Below, in pieces: positions 1 through 9,669 of a stretch of DNA of 42,596 nt. The notes beneath the pieces are model-generated. The model did no database searches and was not told the DNA's origin. It saw nothing but the letters and a program-made list of their open reading frames with translations. How positions within the stretch are numbered: the first letter of the stretch is position 1; each line of letters starts with the position of its first letter. The translations under genes were made by a program, and so were the position numbers. Source of the DNA: an uncultured Flavobacteriaceae bacterium (GTDB lineage Bacteria; Bacteroidota; Bacteroidia; Flavobacteriales; Flavobacteriaceae); assembly GCA_938088195.1 (NCBI GenBank), contig CALKEO010000029.1:1-42596 (forward strand). Reading direction: 5' to 3'.

Positions 1-552
1 ACCATCAATGATGTAAAGAGCTCCAGTTCTACCTTTAAGAGAAATCGCTCCTCTTAAGTAAAGGCTACCTTGTTGTCCAAGTTTAGAACCTGCCTGGAAA
101 AGACCAGTTACACCAGCAACTTTACCAGCGATTGCATCTCTTATGTTAGTAGTTTGAGAAACGTTAATTTCATCGTCACTAATTTCCTGAGAAGCATAAC
201 TAATTTTTGCTTTAGCAGTCTTAATACCCAAGGCCGTAACAACTACTTCATCAAGTTCATTATTTGAAACAAGTTGAACGTTAATTGTTGAAGCAGAGTC
301 AACTGAAACTTCTTGGACTGTATATCCAACATAGCTAAAAGAAAGTACATCTCCCTCTGAAGCCATGATTGAATAATTTCCATCAAAATCAGTAGACACA
401 CCATTATTAGTACCCACTACTAATACGGTTGCACCTGGAATTGGCACACCATCACTGTCGGAAACATTTCCGCTAATGTTTTGTTGTGCAAAACTCCATT
501 GAAATATCATCATGAAAGTCATCATAACGATAGTTGAAAATTTTGTTTTCAT
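1..552 (-). CDS. SusC/RagA-family TonB-linked outer-membrane protein, N-terminal part (partial)
   Basis: Reading leftward from an ATG at 552, 184 codons are open and the gene leaves the window at base 1. Residues 1-23 form a signal peptide (basic start, hydrophobic core, ending WSFAQ). Residues 26-95 match the carboxypeptidase-regulatory-like beta-sandwich of SusC proteins (ISGNVSDSDGVPIPGATV, then FDGNYSI and SFSYVGY). A TonB-box-like DEVVVTALGIK follows at 101-111, and the plug domain starts around 137 (IRDAIAGKVAGV) and reaches LYIIDG at the edge. SusC proteins are about 1000 residues long and form outer-membrane barrels that import glycans or peptides with a SusD lipoprotein lid. The substrate and any susD partner lie outside the window. 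The gene is divergent from the ribosomal cluster. Confidence 0.93.
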   Translation of the reverse strand, partial: MKTKFSTIVMMTFMMIFQWSFAQQNISGNVSDSDGVPIPGATVLVVGTNNGVSTDFDGNYSIMASEGDVLSFSYVGYTVQEVSVDSASTINVQLVSNNELDEVVVTALGIKTAKAKISYASQEISDDEINVSQTTNIRDAIAGKVAGVTGLFQAGSKLGQQGSLYLRGAISLKGRTGALYIIDG

Positions 553-577
553 ATAGTTAATTTTTATTATTTGGGTG

Positions 578-608
578 CAAATATGTTAATTATGTGTTAA
601 TAAAACAA
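578..608 (-). promoter_or_regulatory. Putative promoter of the SusC-like gene
   Basis: On the minus strand CATATTTG at 585-578 matches the Bacteroidetes -7 box TAnnTTTG at all but its first base. A weak TTGT stands about 19 nt upstream where TTTG is expected. The motif ends 25 nt before the start codon at 552. The downstream bases TTTGCACCCAAATAA nearly match those at the rpsL promoter, which supports the call. Confidence 0.45.
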
Positions 609-846
609 CTTAATTCCATTTATTTCGACTAAATCCATGCGATTCCTTACATATTTATCAAATTTTTAATAATTTTTAATTTTGTTGATAATTTGTCATT
701 ATATCCTTTTTTTTTTTGACAGTTTAATAAACTCACCCTCAATTAAATTTTTAATGAGATTATAAATAAAAGTTATAGCTGTCCTTATTATATATACATC
801 AAAATTTTAATATTTCAATTTTTAGTGAACTTTTTTAAGAATAAGG

Positions 847-877
847 TTTGATTAATTCTAAAAATAATTTACATTTG
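847..877 (+). promoter_or_regulatory. Bacteroidetes-type promoter of the rpsL (str-S10-spc-alpha) cluster
   Basis: TTTG at 847-850, a 19-nt spacer and TACATTTG at 870-877 give a full match to the -33/-7 consensus TTTG-N19-TAnnTTTG used by the primary sigma factor of Bacteroidetes. The start codon of rpsL is 33 nt beyond the -7 box. This is the strongest promoter match in the window and stands before its largest operon. Confidence 0.8.
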
Positions 878-910
878 CACGCCCAAATAAGGGAAATAAA
901 CAATTAAAAT

Positions 911-1285
911 ATGCCTACAATATCGCAGTTGGTTAGAAAAGGAAGAAAAAAAGTTACTAAAAAAAGTAAATCTGCTGCTTTAGTATCATGTCCACAAAAA
1001 AGAGGGGTGTGTACAAGAGTGTATACCACCACTCCTAAAAAACCAAACTCTGCTATGAGAAAAGTAGCAAGGGTTAGATTAACCAATGGTACTGAAATTA
1101 ACGCCTACATCCCTGGTGAAGGTCATAATTTGCAGGAGCATTCGATTGTTCTTGTCAGAGGAGGAAGAGTTAAGGATTTACCTGGTGTGAGATATCATAT
1201 TGTTCGTGGCGCATTAGACACCGCTGGTGTTGAAGGAAGATTACAAAGAAGATCAAAATATGGCGCTAAGCGTCCAAAAAAATAA
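911..1285 (+). CDS. rpsL: Small ribosomal subunit protein S12 (uS12)
   Basis: The 124-residue protein is the decoding-centre component S12 and has normal family length. The signature [18 protein letters not shown] is present, with K43 and K88 both as in drug-sensitive ribosomes, so no streptomycin-resistance substitution is seen at these sites. D89, the usual methylthiolation site, is also present. It is the first gene of the cluster, 33 nt after a strong promoter. The leader before the ATG is A-rich and has no Shine-Dalgarno sequence. Confidence 0.98.
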   Translation: MPTISQLVRKGRKKVTKKSKSAALVSCPQKRGVCTRVYTTTPKKPNSAMRKVARVRLTNGTEINAYIPGEGHNLQEHSIVLVRGGRVKDLPGVRYHIVRGALDTAGVEGRLQRRSKYGAKRPKK

Positions 1286-1297
1286 ATATTAATTGAT

Positions 1298-1315
1298 GTT
1301 CAAATTTATTTGAAC
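1298..1315 (+). promoter_or_regulatory. Perfect inverted repeat in the rpsL-rpsG gap
   Basis: GTTCAAAT at 1298-1305 and ATTTGAAC at 1308-1315 are exact complements around TT, so the mRNA can fold into a 7-8 bp hairpin. No T-run follows, so it is not a standard terminator. In E. coli protein S7 binds the rpsL-rpsG intercistronic RNA to repress its own synthesis. A similar role here is only inferred from position. Confidence 0.5.
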
Positions 1316-1333
1316 CTCTCTAAATCAAAATAA

Positions 1334-1810
1334 ATGAGAAAAAGTAAGGCAAAGAAAAGACCATTACTACCTGATCCAAGGTTTAATGATCAATTAGTAA
1401 CAAGATTTGTCAACAACCTCATGTGGAGTGGTAAAAAATCCACAGCCTTCAAACTTTTTTATGATGCAATCGACATTATAGAAGAGAAAAAACAAAACGA
1501 AGAAAAAACAGCCCTACAAGTTTGGAAAGACGGTTTATCAAATGTAATGCCTCACGTCGAAGTTAGAAGTAGACGAGTAGGTGGAGCTACCTTCCAAATT
1601 CCAATGCCTATAAGAGCAGATAGAAAAATTTCAATGGCTATGAAGTGGCTAATTTCTTATGCAAGAAAGCGTAATGAAAAGTCCATGGCTTTAAAGCTAG
1701 CTTCTGAAATTTTAGCAGCTGAAAAAGAAGAGGGTGCCGCAGTTAAAAAAAGAACAGATGTTCATAAAATGGCAGAGGCTAACAAAGCATTTTCACACTT
1801 TAGATTTTAA
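1334..1810 (+). CDS. rpsG: Small ribosomal subunit protein S7 (uS7)
   Basis: The 158-residue protein is the 16S rRNA 3'-domain assembly initiator S7. Recognisable blocks are the N-terminal [20 protein letters not shown], the central [18 protein letters not shown] and the C-terminal [20 protein letters not shown]. Length is normal. It follows rpsL after 48 nt, one of only two sizeable gaps in the cluster, and precedes fusA by 6 nt. In E. coli S7 is the autoregulator of the str operon. Confidence 0.98.
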   Translation: MRKSKAKKRPLLPDPRFNDQLVTRFVNNLMWSGKKSTAFKLFYDAIDIIEEKKQNEEKTALQVWKDGLSNVMPHVEVRSRRVGGATFQIPMPIRADRKISMAMKWLISYARKRNEKSMALKLASEILAAEKEEGAAVKKRTDVHKMAEANKAFSHFRF

Positions 1811-1816
1811 TTTAAG

Positions 1817-3943
1817 ATGGCAAGAGATTTAAAATATACAAGAAATATAGGTATCGCTGCCCACATTGATGCTGGTAAAACAACCACAACTGAGCGTATT
1901 TTATTTTACACTGGTGTAAGTCATAAAATTGGTGAAGTTCATGATGGTGCCGCTACTATGGACTGGATGGAACAAGAGCAAGAAAGAGGAATAACTATTA
2001 CCTCTGCTGCAACTACATGTACATGGAACTTCCCTACAAATCAAGGTGAAAAAAAGGATGATACCAAACCATACCATTTTAATATAATAGATACACCTGG
2101 CCATGTTGATTTTACTGTTGAGGTTAATAGATCTCTAAGAGTTTTAGATGGTCTAGTATTTTTGTTTAGTGCGGTAGACGGCGTTGAGCCTCAATCTGAA
2201 ACGAATTGGAGACTCGCGGACAACTATAAAGTCCCAAGAATGGGCTTTGTTAATAAAATGGATCGTCAAGGTTCTGATTTTTTAAATGTTTGCAAGCAAA
2301 TAAAAACAATGTTAAAGTCTAACGCAGTTCCTGTTGTTCTTCCTATTGGCGAGGAAGACAACTTCAAAGGAATTGTTGATTTAGTAAAAAATCAAGCCAT
2401 TGTTTGGCATGAAGACAAGATGGGAGCAACATATGATGTGGTTGACATTCCTGAGGATATGAAAGATGAGGTAGCTGAGTATAGATCAAATTTAATTGAA
2501 GCCGTTGCAGAATATGATGATGCCCTACTTGAAAAGTTTTTTGAAAATCCAGATTCCATTTCTGAAGATGAAGTTCATGAGGCCTTAAGAAAAGCAACAC
2601 AGGATATGAGTATTATTCCTATGATTTGTGGTTCTGCTTTCAAAAACAAAGGGGTTCAGTTTCTTTTGGACGCTGTATGTAGGTATTTACCATCTCCTCT
2701 AGATAAAGAAGCTATTACAGGTACTGACCCTAAGACTGACTTAGAAATTGAAAGAAAACCAAGTGTTTCCGAACCTTTTTCTGCTTTAGCATTTAAAATC
2801 GCTACTGACCCATATGTTGGTAGATTGGCTTTCTTTAGAGTCTACTCTGGAAAACTTGATGCTGGTTCATACATATTAAATAACAGATCTGGAAATAAGG
2901 AAAGAATTTCTAGAATATTTCAAATGCATGCAGACAAACAAAATTCTATTCCTCTAATCGAGGCTGGAGATATTGGTGCTGCTGTTGGCTTTAAAGATAT
3001 TAAAACAGGTGATACATTGACCTCAGAAAAGCATCCGATAATATTAGAGAGTATGAATTTTCCTGACCCGGTTATTGGTATTGCTGTTGAACCTAAAACT
3101 AAAGCAGACGTTGATAAATTAGGGATGGCTCTTGGAAAATTAGCCGAGGAAGATCCAACTTTTCAGGTCAAAACTGATGAAGCATCTGGCCAAACAATTA
3201 TCTCTGGAATGGGTGAATTACACCTAGACATTTTAGTTGATAGATTAAGAAGAGAATTTAAAGTTGAGGTTAATCAAGGTCAACCTCAAGTTGAATATAA
3301 AGAAGCTATTACTGCTACTGCTGATCACCGTGAGGTTTATAAAAAACAATCGGGTGGTCGTGGAAAATTTGCTGATATTTCATTCGTTATGGAGCCTGCA
3401 GAAGATGGAAAAACAGGGCTTGAGTTTATCAATAAAATTAAAGGTGGAAATATTCCAAGAGAGTTTATTCCATCTGTTGAAAAAGGGTTTAAAGAAGCTA
3501 TGAAGAATGGTCCTTTAGCTGGTTTCGAAATGGATGCCATGAAAGTTACATTAAACGATGGTTCTTTCCATGCAGTTGATTCTGATTCACTTTCTTTTGA
3601 ACTTGCTGCTAAATTGGGATATAAAAGTGCTGCAAAATTAGCTAAATCTGTAATTATGGAGCCCATAATGAAACTGGAAGTTTTGACTCCTGAAGAAAAT
3701 ATGGGTGATGTTGTTGGAGACTTAAATAGAAGAAGAGGTCAAGTAAATAGTATGGATGATAGAGCAGGGTCTAAAGTTGTTAAAGCTCAAGTTCCGTTAT
3801 CGGAAATGTTTGGTTATGTAACAGCTTTAAGAACTTTGAGTTCCGGTAGAGCTACCTCTACTATGGAATTTGATCATTACGCCGCTACACCTCAAAATGT
3901 TTCTGCTGAGGTAATAGCATCTATAAACGGAGGAAAAGAATAA
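1817..3943 (+). CDS. fusA: Elongation factor G
   Basis: EF-G is the translocation and ribosome-recycling GTPase. At 708 residues it has full family length. GTPase motifs are in order: AHIDAGKT (15-22), the switch I block around 60-66 (GITITSAA), DTPGH (92-96) and NKMD (146-149). Domains II to V follow, including the conserved [14 protein letters not shown] stretch in domain III. A short insert at about residues 71-86 between switch I and DTPGH is typical of many bacterial EF-Gs. The next gene is rpsJ, only 10 nt away, with no tuf gene between them. Confidence 0.98.
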   Translation: MARDLKYTRNIGIAAHIDAGKTTTTERILFYTGVSHKIGEVHDGAATMDWMEQEQERGITITSAATTCTWNFPTNQGEKKDDTKPYHFNIIDTPGHVDFTVEVNRSLRVLDGLVFLFSAVDGVEPQSETNWRLADNYKVPRMGFVNKMDRQGSDFLNVCKQIKTMLKSNAVPVVLPIGEEDNFKGIVDLVKNQAIVWHEDKMGATYDVVDIPEDMKDEVAEYRSNLIEAVAEYDDALLEKFFENPDSISEDEVHEALRKATQDMSIIPMICGSAFKNKGVQFLLDAVCRYLPSPLDKEAITGTDPKTDLEIERKPSVSEPFSALAFKIATDPYVGRLAFFRVYSGKLDAGSYILNNRSGNKERISRIFQMHADKQNSIPLIEAGDIGAAVGFKDIKTGDTLTSEKHPIILESMNFPDPVIGIAVEPKTKADVDKLGMALGKLAEEDPTFQVKTDEASGQTIISGMGELHLDILVDRLRREFKVEVNQGQPQVEYKEAITATADHREVYKKQSGGRGKFADISFVMEPAEDGKTGLEFINKIKGGNIPREFIPSVEKGFKEAMKNGPLAGFEMDAMKVTLNDGSFHAVDSDSLSFELAAKLGYKSAAKLAKSVIMEPIMKLEVLTPEENMGDVVGDLNRRRGQVNSMDDRAGSKVVKAQVPLSEMFGYVTALRTLSSGRATSTMEFDHYAATPQNVSAEVIASINGGKE

Positions 3944-3953
3944 AACCAATAAT

Positions 3954-4259
3954 ATGAGTCAAAAAATTAGAATAAAATTAAAATCATACGACTTCAATTT
4001 GGTTGACAAGTCTGCTGAAAAAATTGTTAAGACTGTCAAAACAACTGGGGCGATTGTAACTGGACCGATTCCGTTACCAACACACAAAAAGCTATTTACT
4101 GTGTTAAGATCTCCTCATGTTAATAAAAAATCTAGAGAACAATTTCAGTTGTCTTCTTATAAAAGACTTTTGGATATTTATAGTTCTTCATCAAAAACAA
4201 TTGACGCTTTAATGAAGCTTGAACTTCCTAGTGGTGTTGAGGTTGAAATTAAAGTTTAA
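3954..4259 (+). CDS. rpsJ: Small ribosomal subunit protein S10 (uS10/NusE)
   Basis: The 101-residue protein matches S10 over its whole length ([20 protein letters not shown] at the start, the loop [20 protein letters not shown] in the middle). S10 is a head protein of the 30S subunit and, as NusE, part of antitermination complexes with NusB and NusG. It opens the S10 section of the cluster but lies 10 nt after fusA, so no room exists for the long L4-responsive leader known from E. coli. Confidence 0.98.
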   Translation: MSQKIRIKLKSYDFNLVDKSAEKIVKTVKTTGAIVTGPIPLPTHKKLFTVLRSPHVNKKSREQFQLSSYKRLLDIYSSSSKTIDALMKLELPSGVEVEIKV

Positions 4260-4276
4260 TAATTAAAATAAAAAAA

Positions 4277-4894
4277 ATGTCTGGGTTGATCGGAAAAAAA
4301 ATTGGAATGACTAGTATATTTGATGAAAATGGTAAGAATTTACCGTGTACTGTCATTGAAGCTGGTCCTTGTGTAGTTACTCAGTTAAAAACTGTTGAGG
4401 TTGATGGCTATAATGCCGTTCAATTAGGTTTTACTGACAAAAACGACAAACACACCACAAAAGCTGAAGCAGGACATTTTAAAAAATCAAAAGCCTCTGC
4501 TAAGCAAAAATTAATCGAATTTAAAAATTTTGAACAAGATCTTAACCTTGGAGATCAACTAACTGTTGAGCATTTCACTGAGGGAGAATTTGTTGATGTT
4601 TCAGGCACATCTAAGGGAAAAGGTTTTCAAGGTGTAGTTAAAAGACATGGTTTTGCTGGAGTTGGTCAAGCTACTCACGGACAACACAATAGATTAAGAG
4701 CGCCAGGTTCAATTGGAGCTGCTTCATATCCTGCAAGAGTATTTAAAGGAATGAAAATGGCAGGTAGAATGGGTAATGATAAAATCACTATTCAAAACCT
4801 TAGAGTATTAAAAGTGGTAGCCGATAAAAACTTATTAGTTTTAAAAGGATGTGTTCCAGGACATAAAAATTCATTTGTAATAATTAGAAAATAA
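4277..4894 (+). CDS. rplC: Large ribosomal subunit protein L3 (uL3)
   Basis: The 205-residue protein is L3, which reaches from the 50S surface toward the peptidyl-transferase centre. It begins [19 protein letters not shown] and carries the long internal loop [20 protein letters not shown] that contacts 23S rRNA. Its stop codon shares one base with the rplD start codon (TAATG), which suggests translational coupling of L3 and L4. Confidence 0.98.
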   Translation: MSGLIGKKIGMTSIFDENGKNLPCTVIEAGPCVVTQLKTVEVDGYNAVQLGFTDKNDKHTTKAEAGHFKKSKASAKQKLIEFKNFEQDLNLGDQLTVEHFTEGEFVDVSGTSKGKGFQGVVKRHGFAGVGQATHGQHNRLRAPGSIGAASYPARVFKGMKMAGRMGNDKITIQNLRVLKVVADKNLLVLKGCVPGHKNSFVIIRK

Positions 4895-5520
4895 TGAAAG
4901 TATCAGTTTTAAATATTAAAGGAAAAGATACGGGAAGATCAATCGAGCTTTCTAAATCTATTTTTGATGTAAAACCTAATGATCATGCAGTTTATTTAGA
5001 TGTTAAAAGATACTTAGCTAATCAGCGTCAAGGAACTAATAAAACCAAAGAGCGTGCTGAAATTGTTGGTAGTACTAGAAAAATAAAAAAGCAAAAAGGA
5101 ACAGGTACAGCCAGAGCTGGTAGTATTAAAAACCCTCTTTTCAGAGGAGGTGGTACTATTTTTGGGCCCAGGGTTAGATCTTACTCTCAGAAACTTAACA
5201 AAAATGTTAAAAAATTAGCTAGAAAATCTGCTCTTACACTAAAAATTAAGTCTAAAGCTGTTTCGGTTGTTGAAGATTTTGATTTTGAACTTCCTAAGAC
5301 AAAGTCATTTAGTGATGTAATTAATGCTTTAGGTATAAAAGATAAAAAATCTCTTTTTATATTGGGTGGAGTTAATAAAAATGTATATTTATCGGCTCGT
5401 AATTTAGAACGTTCAAGCGTCGTAACTAATTCAGAAATAAGTACTTACGAAATTATGAATGCTCAACATATAGTGTTTTTAGAAAGCTCTATAAAACAAA
5501 TTGAATCAAATTTAAGTTAA
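4894..5520 (+). CDS. rplD: Large ribosomal subunit protein L4 (uL4)
   Basis: The 208-residue protein is L4, which lines the exit tunnel near its constriction. The tunnel loop is seen in KKQKGTGTARAGSIKNPLFRG (about residues 68-88), rich in Lys, Arg and Gly as in the family. The start overlaps the rplC stop by one base. In E. coli L4 also represses the S10 operon, but the matching leader is absent here. Confidence 0.97.
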   Translation: MKVSVLNIKGKDTGRSIELSKSIFDVKPNDHAVYLDVKRYLANQRQGTNKTKERAEIVGSTRKIKKQKGTGTARAGSIKNPLFRGGGTIFGPRVRSYSQKLNKNVKKLARKSALTLKIKSKAVSVVEDFDFELPKTKSFSDVINALGIKDKKSLFILGGVNKNVYLSARNLERSSVVTNSEISTYEIMNAQHIVFLESSIKQIESNLS

Positions 5521-5521
5521 T

Positions 5522-5812
5522 ATGAATATTTTACTTAAACCAGTAATAACTGAAAAGGCTACAGCTGACAGCGAACTTAAAAACAGATTTACTTTTATGG
5601 TAGATACTGGTGCTAATAAGGTTCAAATCAAAAATGCTGTTGAAGCTGCTTATGGTGTTTCAGTTAGTAAAGTAAGAACAATGAGATACGGAGCTGAAAG
5701 AAAAACTCGTTACACTAAAACTGGTATTCAAAGAGGAAAGTCAGCTATAACAAAAAAAGCTATAGTTCAATTAGCTGATGGAGACACAATAGATTTTTAT
5801 AATAATCTTTAA
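5522..5812 (+). CDS. rplW: Large ribosomal subunit protein L23 (uL23)
   Basis: The 96-residue protein is L23, which sits at the tunnel exit and docks the signal recognition particle and trigger factor. Family blocks seen are LLKPVITEKAT at the start, the helix VQIKNAVEAAYGVSVSKV, and KKAIVQLADGDTIDF near the end. It starts 1 nt after the rplD stop. The SRP protein that would dock on it is encoded at 27440 in this same window. Confidence 0.97.
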   Translation: MNILLKPVITEKATADSELKNRFTFMVDTGANKVQIKNAVEAAYGVSVSKVRTMRYGAERKTRYTKTGIQRGKSAITKKAIVQLADGDTIDFYNNL

Positions 5813-5823
5813 AAAATAGATAA

Positions 5824-6648
5824 ATGGCAGTAAAAGTTTTAAAACCAATCACACCAGGACAACGAGGAAGAGTTGTTAATGGTTTTGATGCCATAACAAC
5901 AAACAAGCCTGAAAAAAGTTTACTTTCTGTGAAGAAAAGAACTGGTGGTAGAAATAGTCAAGGTAAAATGACTATGAAATTTAAAGGAGGAGGTCATAAA
6001 AAAAGATATAGAGTTATAGATTTTAAAAGAGATAGACATGATGATATAGCTGAAGTTGTTTCTATTGAATATGATCCGAACAGATCTGCTTTTATTGCTT
6101 TAACAAAATTTGAAGACAATGAGAAAAGATACATCATCGCTTTAAAAGGTCTTAAGGTTGGTGCCAAGATAATATCTGGCTCTAAAAAATCTCCTGACAT
6201 AGGAAACAGTATGCCTCTAAATGATATTCCTCTTGGTACTATTATTTCTTGTATAGAAATGAGTCCTGGAAAAGGAGCAGCAATTGCTAGAAGTGCTGGT
6301 TCTTTTGCTCAATTGATGGCTAAAGATGGAAAGTTTGTGACTATTAAAATGCCATCAGGTGAAACAAGGATGATATTATCTGTTTGCTTTGCTACGGTAG
6401 GTTCTGTTTCAAATTCTGATCATCAGCTGACTGTTTTTGGAAAGGCTGGTTCTAAAAGATGGCTTGGAAGAAGACCAAGGACAAGACCTGTGGTTATGAA
6501 TCCTGTTGATCACCCAATGGGTGGTGGTGAAGGTAGAGCTTCAGGTGGGCATCCTAGATCTAAAAATGGTATTCCAGCCAAAGGTTTCAGAACAAGAGAT
6601 AAGAAAAAGGCGAGTAACAAATATATAATTGAAAGAAAAAAGAAATAA
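5824..6648 (+). CDS. rplB: Large ribosomal subunit protein L2 (uL2)
   Basis: The 274-residue protein is L2, one of the primary 23S-binding proteins and needed for subunit joining and peptidyl-transferase structure. It shows [13 protein letters not shown] near residue 40 and the family signature [20 protein letters not shown] near residues 221-240, which includes the conserved His beside the catalytic centre. Length is normal and the gene is spaced 11 nt after rplW and 4 nt before rpsS. Confidence 0.98.
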   Translation: MAVKVLKPITPGQRGRVVNGFDAITTNKPEKSLLSVKKRTGGRNSQGKMTMKFKGGGHKKRYRVIDFKRDRHDDIAEVVSIEYDPNRSAFIALTKFEDNEKRYIIALKGLKVGAKIISGSKKSPDIGNSMPLNDIPLGTIISCIEMSPGKGAAIARSAGSFAQLMAKDGKFVTIKMPSGETRMILSVCFATVGSVSNSDHQLTVFGKAGSKRWLGRRPRTRPVVMNPVDHPMGGGEGRASGGHPRSKNGIPAKGFRTRDKKKASNKYIIERKKK

Positions 6649-6652
6649 TTAA

Positions 6653-6931
6653 ATGGCACGTTCACTAAAAAAAGGACCTTACGTTCATTACAGTTTAATA
6701 AATAAAGTTCAAAAGAATTTGGACTCTAAGAAAAAGACTGTCATAAAGACTTGGTCGAGAGCATCAATGATTATACCTGATTTTGTTGGTCAAACAATAG
6801 CTGTACATAACGGCAGACAGTTTGTACCAGTTTATATCACTGAAAATATGGTAGGTCATAAGTTGGGAGAATTTTCTCCTACACGCTCATTTCGTGGTCA
6901 TGCTGGTGCCAAAAATAAAGGCAAAAAATAA
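6653..6931 (+). CDS. rpsS: Small ribosomal subunit protein S19 (uS19)
   Basis: The 92-residue protein is S19 of the 30S head. It begins [15 protein letters not shown] and contains the signature [20 protein letters not shown] followed by [14 protein letters not shown]. It lies between rplB and rplV with gaps of 4 and 11 nt, the standard order of the S10 operon. Confidence 0.98.
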   Translation: MARSLKKGPYVHYSLINKVQKNLDSKKKTVIKTWSRASMIIPDFVGQTIAVHNGRQFVPVYITENMVGHKLGEFSPTRSFRGHAGAKNKGKK

Positions 6932-6942
6932 TATAATTTTCA

Positions 6943-7350
6943 ATGGGATTAAGAAAAAGACAAACTGCTGAAAAGATTAAAGAAGCGAAAAAAGAAATTG
7001 CTTTTGCTAAACTAAACGACTGCCCAACATCTCCTAGAAAAATGAGAATCGTTGCTGATTCTATCAGAGGAAAAAAAGTTGAAATAGCATTAACTATGTT
7101 AAAGTTTAGCCCGAAAGAAGCATCTAATAAACTAGAAAAACTTCTTCTTTCTGCTATTGCAAATTGGCAAGCTAAAAATGAGGAAAGTGACGTTGAAGAA
7201 GCAAACTTATTTATTAAAGAAATTAGAGTTGACAGCGCTGGAATGTTAAAAAGACTTAGACCTGCTCCTCAAGGAAGAGCACACAGAATAAGAAAACGTT
7301 CTAATCATGTTACTCTTATATTAGGATCACCAAATTCAATTGATAGTTAA
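6943..7350 (+). CDS. rplV: Large ribosomal subunit protein L22 (uL22)
   Basis: The 135-residue protein is L22, whose beta-hairpin lines the exit tunnel. Family features are the N-terminal block [19 protein letters not shown] and the C-terminal hairpin [20 protein letters not shown]. Compared with the 110-residue E. coli protein it has a Lys/Glu-rich extension of about 18 residues at the N-terminus. It ends 1 nt before the rpsC start codon. Confidence 0.97.
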   Translation: MGLRKRQTAEKIKEAKKEIAFAKLNDCPTSPRKMRIVADSIRGKKVEIALTMLKFSPKEASNKLEKLLLSAIANWQAKNEESDVEEANLFIKEIRVDSAGMLKRLRPAPQGRAHRIRKRSNHVTLILGSPNSIDS

Positions 7351-7351
7351 T

Positions 7352-8071
7352 ATGGGACAAAAAACAAATCCAACAGGAAATAGATTAGGAATCATCAGAG
7401 GATGGGAATCTAACTGGTACGGAGGAAGAGATTATGGAGATAAACTTGCTGAGGATCATAAACTAAGAAAATACATATTTGCACGTCTGGCTAAAGCAAG
7501 TGTTTCTAGAGTTATCATTGAAAGGACTCTAAAATTAGTTACCCTTACAATAACTACTGCAAGGCCAGGTATTATTATTGGTAAAGCAGGACAAGAAGTC
7601 GATAAATTGAAGGAAGAATTAAAGAAAATTTCAGGAAAAGATGTTCAATTAAATATAATTGAAATAAAAAGACCTGAATTGGAAGCTCAACTTGTTGGAG
7701 CAAGCATTGCTAGACAAATTGAAAATAGAATTTCTTACAGAAGAGCCATCAAGATGGCAATTGCAGCTTCTATGAGAATGAATGCTGAGGGAATTAAAAT
7801 TCAAATTTCTGGCAGATTAAATGGAGCTGAAATGGCAAGATCTGAATCTTATAAGGAGGGAAGAATTCCTTTATCAACTTTTAGAGCAGATATTGATTAT
7901 GCTTTGGTAGAGGCTCAAACAACTTATGGAAAATTAGGTGTTAAAGTTTGGATCATGAAAGGGGAAGTGTATGGTAAAAGAGAGCTATCACCCTTAGTTG
8001 GATTAAGCCTTAGTGCAGCAAAATCAAAAGGAGGTCCCTCAAAGGGAAGAAATCAAAGAAGAAGAAGATAA
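7352..8071 (+). CDS. rpsC: Small ribosomal subunit protein S3 (uS3)
   Basis: I place the start at the ATG at 7352, giving 239 residues that begin [18 protein letters not shown] as in the family. The reading frame stays open a little further upstream, but only through a TTG inside rplV. The KH RNA-binding domain is visible with its GKAG loop at 77-80, followed by the C-terminal domain ([14 protein letters not shown], then [14 protein letters not shown]). S3 lines the mRNA entry channel and has helicase-assisting activity. Confidence 0.97.
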   Translation: MGQKTNPTGNRLGIIRGWESNWYGGRDYGDKLAEDHKLRKYIFARLAKASVSRVIIERTLKLVTLTITTARPGIIIGKAGQEVDKLKEELKKISGKDVQLNIIEIKRPELEAQLVGASIARQIENRISYRRAIKMAIAASMRMNAEGIKIQISGRLNGAEMARSESYKEGRIPLSTFRADIDYALVEAQTTYGKLGVKVWIMKGEVYGKRELSPLVGLSLSAAKSKGGPSKGRNQRRRR

Positions 8072-8091
8072 TTTAAATATATTTTATAATC

Positions 8092-8517
8092 ATGTTATCA
8101 CCGAAAAGAACAAAATTCAGGAAAATGCAAAAGGGCCGTATGAAAGGTCTTTCACATAGAGGACATGTACTTTCAAATGGTATGTTTGGGATAAAATCTT
8201 TAGATTCTTGTTTCTTAACCTCTAGACAAATTGAAGCTGCCCGTATTGCTGCTACCAGATTTATGAAAAGAGAAGGTCAATTGTGGATTAAAATTTTTCC
8301 TGATAAGCCTATCACTAAAAAACCATTAGAAGTTAGAATGGGTAAAGGTAAAGGTGCTCCTGAGTATTTTGTTGCAGTTGTAAAACCAGGTAGAATTATG
8401 TTTGAAGTCGCTGGTGTTCCAATTGATGTTGCTAAAGAAGCTTTGAGATTAGCTGCTCAAAAACTTCCTGTAAAAACCAAATTTATTATTGCTAGAGATT
8501 TTGAAGCATTAAACTAA
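8092..8517 (+). CDS. rplP: Large ribosomal subunit protein L16 (uL16)
   Basis: The 141-residue protein is L16, located near the A-site tRNA in the 50S subunit. It begins [19 protein letters not shown] and carries the two family signatures [19 protein letters not shown] and [20 protein letters not shown]. Length is normal. It follows rpsC after 20 nt. Confidence 0.98.
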   Translation: MLSPKRTKFRKMQKGRMKGLSHRGHVLSNGMFGIKSLDSCFLTSRQIEAARIAATRFMKREGQLWIKIFPDKPITKKPLEVRMGKGKGAPEYFVAVVKPGRIMFEVAGVPIDVAKEALRLAAQKLPVKTKFIIARDFEALN

Positions 8518-8521
8518 TAAA

Positions 8522-8713
8522 ATGAAACAAAAAGAAGTAAAAGAATTATCAGTTGAAGAGTTAAACGACAAATTAAAATCGTTTAAGAAAGAGCTATCGG
8601 AAATGAAAATGACCCATGCTATTTCTCCAATCGAGAATCCTATGCAAATAAAAAGTATTCGAAGAACCATAGCAAGGATTAATACAGAACTAACAGTTAG
8701 ATCTATTCAATAA
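8522..8713 (+). CDS. rpmC: Large ribosomal subunit protein L29 (uL29)
   Basis: The 63-residue protein is L29, a helical hairpin at the tunnel exit next to L23. It shows the expected pattern [20 protein letters not shown], then [19 protein letters not shown]. The rplP-rpmC-rpsQ order is the standard one, with gaps of 4 and 7 nt. Confidence 0.96.
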   Translation: MKQKEVKELSVEELNDKLKSFKKELSEMKMTHAISPIENPMQIKSIRRTIARINTELTVRSIQ

Positions 8714-8720
8714 CAAGAAA

Positions 8721-8978
8721 ATGGAAACACGAAATTTAAGAAAAGAAAGAATTGGAGTAGTTACTAGTAACAAAATGGAAAAATCTATTGTTGTTTCTGA
8801 AGTTAATAAGGTAAAGCATCCTATGTATGGGAAATTCGTATTAAAAACAAAAAGGTATGTTGCACATGATCAAAAAAATGAGTGTAACATTGGAGATACT
8901 GTAAAAATAATGGAAACAAGACCTCTAAGTAAGTCAAAATGTTGGAGGCTTGTTCAAATTTTAGAAAGAGCTAAATAA
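8721..8978 (+). CDS. rpsQ: Small ribosomal subunit protein S17 (uS17)
   Basis: The 85-residue protein is the OB-fold 16S-binding protein S17. It begins [19 protein letters not shown] and includes [19 protein letters not shown] and the signature [20 protein letters not shown]. The stop codon overlaps the rplN start by one base (TAATG), suggesting coupled translation. Confidence 0.97.
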   Translation: METRNLRKERIGVVTSNKMEKSIVVSEVNKVKHPMYGKFVLKTKRYVAHDQKNECNIGDTVKIMETRPLSKSKCWRLVQILERAK

Positions 8979-9346
8979 TGGTACAACAAGAATCAAGATT
9001 GTCAGTTGCTGATAATACCGGCGCAAAAGAAGTTTTAACTATCCGTGTACTAGGTGGAACAAAAAGAAGATATGCATCTGTTGGAGACAAAATTGTTATT
9101 TCTGTAAAGCAATCAACGCCCAACGGAACTATTAAAAAAGGTCAAGTTTCCACAGCAGTAGTTGTGAGAACTAAAAAAGAAGTTAGAAGAAAAGATGGTT
9201 CTTACATTAGATTTGACGACAATGCTTGTGTTTTATTAGACGCTGCTGGAGAAATGAGAGGAACAAGGGTTTTTGGACCGGTTGCAAGAGAGTTGAGAGA
9301 TAAAAAATTTATGAAAATCGTTTCATTAGCACCTGAAGTTCTATAA
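8978..9346 (+). CDS. rplN: Large ribosomal subunit protein L14 (uL14)
   Basis: The 122-residue protein is L14, a subunit-interface protein and the docking site of the silencing factor RsfS. It begins [19 protein letters not shown] and contains [20 protein letters not shown] and the C-terminal [20 protein letters not shown]. It opens the spc section of the cluster. Confidence 0.98.
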   Translation: MVQQESRLSVADNTGAKEVLTIRVLGGTKRRYASVGDKIVISVKQSTPNGTIKKGQVSTAVVVRTKKEVRRKDGSYIRFDDNACVLLDAAGEMRGTRVFGPVARELRDKKFMKIVSLAPEVL

Positions 9347-9355
9347 TATATTGTT

Positions 9356-9667
9356 ATGATTAAAATTAAAATTAAAACAGGAGATCAAATTAAAGTAATT
9401 TCTGGAGACCATAAGGGATCTGAAGGTAAAGTCGTTAAGATTTTTAGATCTAAAAATTCAGCAATTGTTGAAGGTGTAAATATGGTTAAAAAGCACAATA
9501 AACCTAGCTCTCAAAATCCAAAAGGTGGAATTACTGAAAAAGAAGCTCCGATGAATATTTCTAACCTTTCTTTATTGACTTCTAAAGGAGAGACTACAAG
9601 AATTGGTTACAAAAATATTGATGGTAAAAAAAGTAGAATTGCATTAAAATCTGATGAAATTATTTAA
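9356..9667 (+). CDS. rplX: Large ribosomal subunit protein L24 (uL24)
   Basis: The 103-residue protein is L24, an assembly-initiating 23S-binding protein. The KOW motif is clear near the start ([20 protein letters not shown]), followed by [20 protein letters not shown]. Normal length and position between rplN and rplE. Confidence 0.97.
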   Translation: MIKIKIKTGDQIKVISGDHKGSEGKVVKIFRSKNSAIVEGVNMVKKHNKPSSQNPKGGITEKEAPMNISNLSLLTSKGETTRIGYKNIDGKKSRIALKSDEII

Positions 9668-9669
9668 TT

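Larger units (their letters stand above)
553..910. other. Divergent intergenic region between the SusC-like gene and rpsL
   Basis: This 358-bp stretch is strongly AT-rich and has no convincing gene on either strand. Both ends hold a promoter-like element (about 578-608 leftward, 847-877 rightward). The middle contains a run of eleven T residues near 708-718 but no stem before it that would make a terminator. I see no tRNA, riboswitch or repeat here. Confidence 0.7.

Noticed and set aside
70-267. 65-codon plus-strand frame at the left end
   Set aside because: It is the complement of the SusC-like receptor, whose domain pattern is clear on the minus strand.
708-718. T-run in the SusC-rpsL gap as a terminator
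   Set aside because: No complementary stem precedes it and both flanking genes point away from the gap.
3337-3666. 109-codon frame opposite fusA
   Set aside because: Antisense to conserved EF-G sequence with no promoter or family match; a by-product of codon use.
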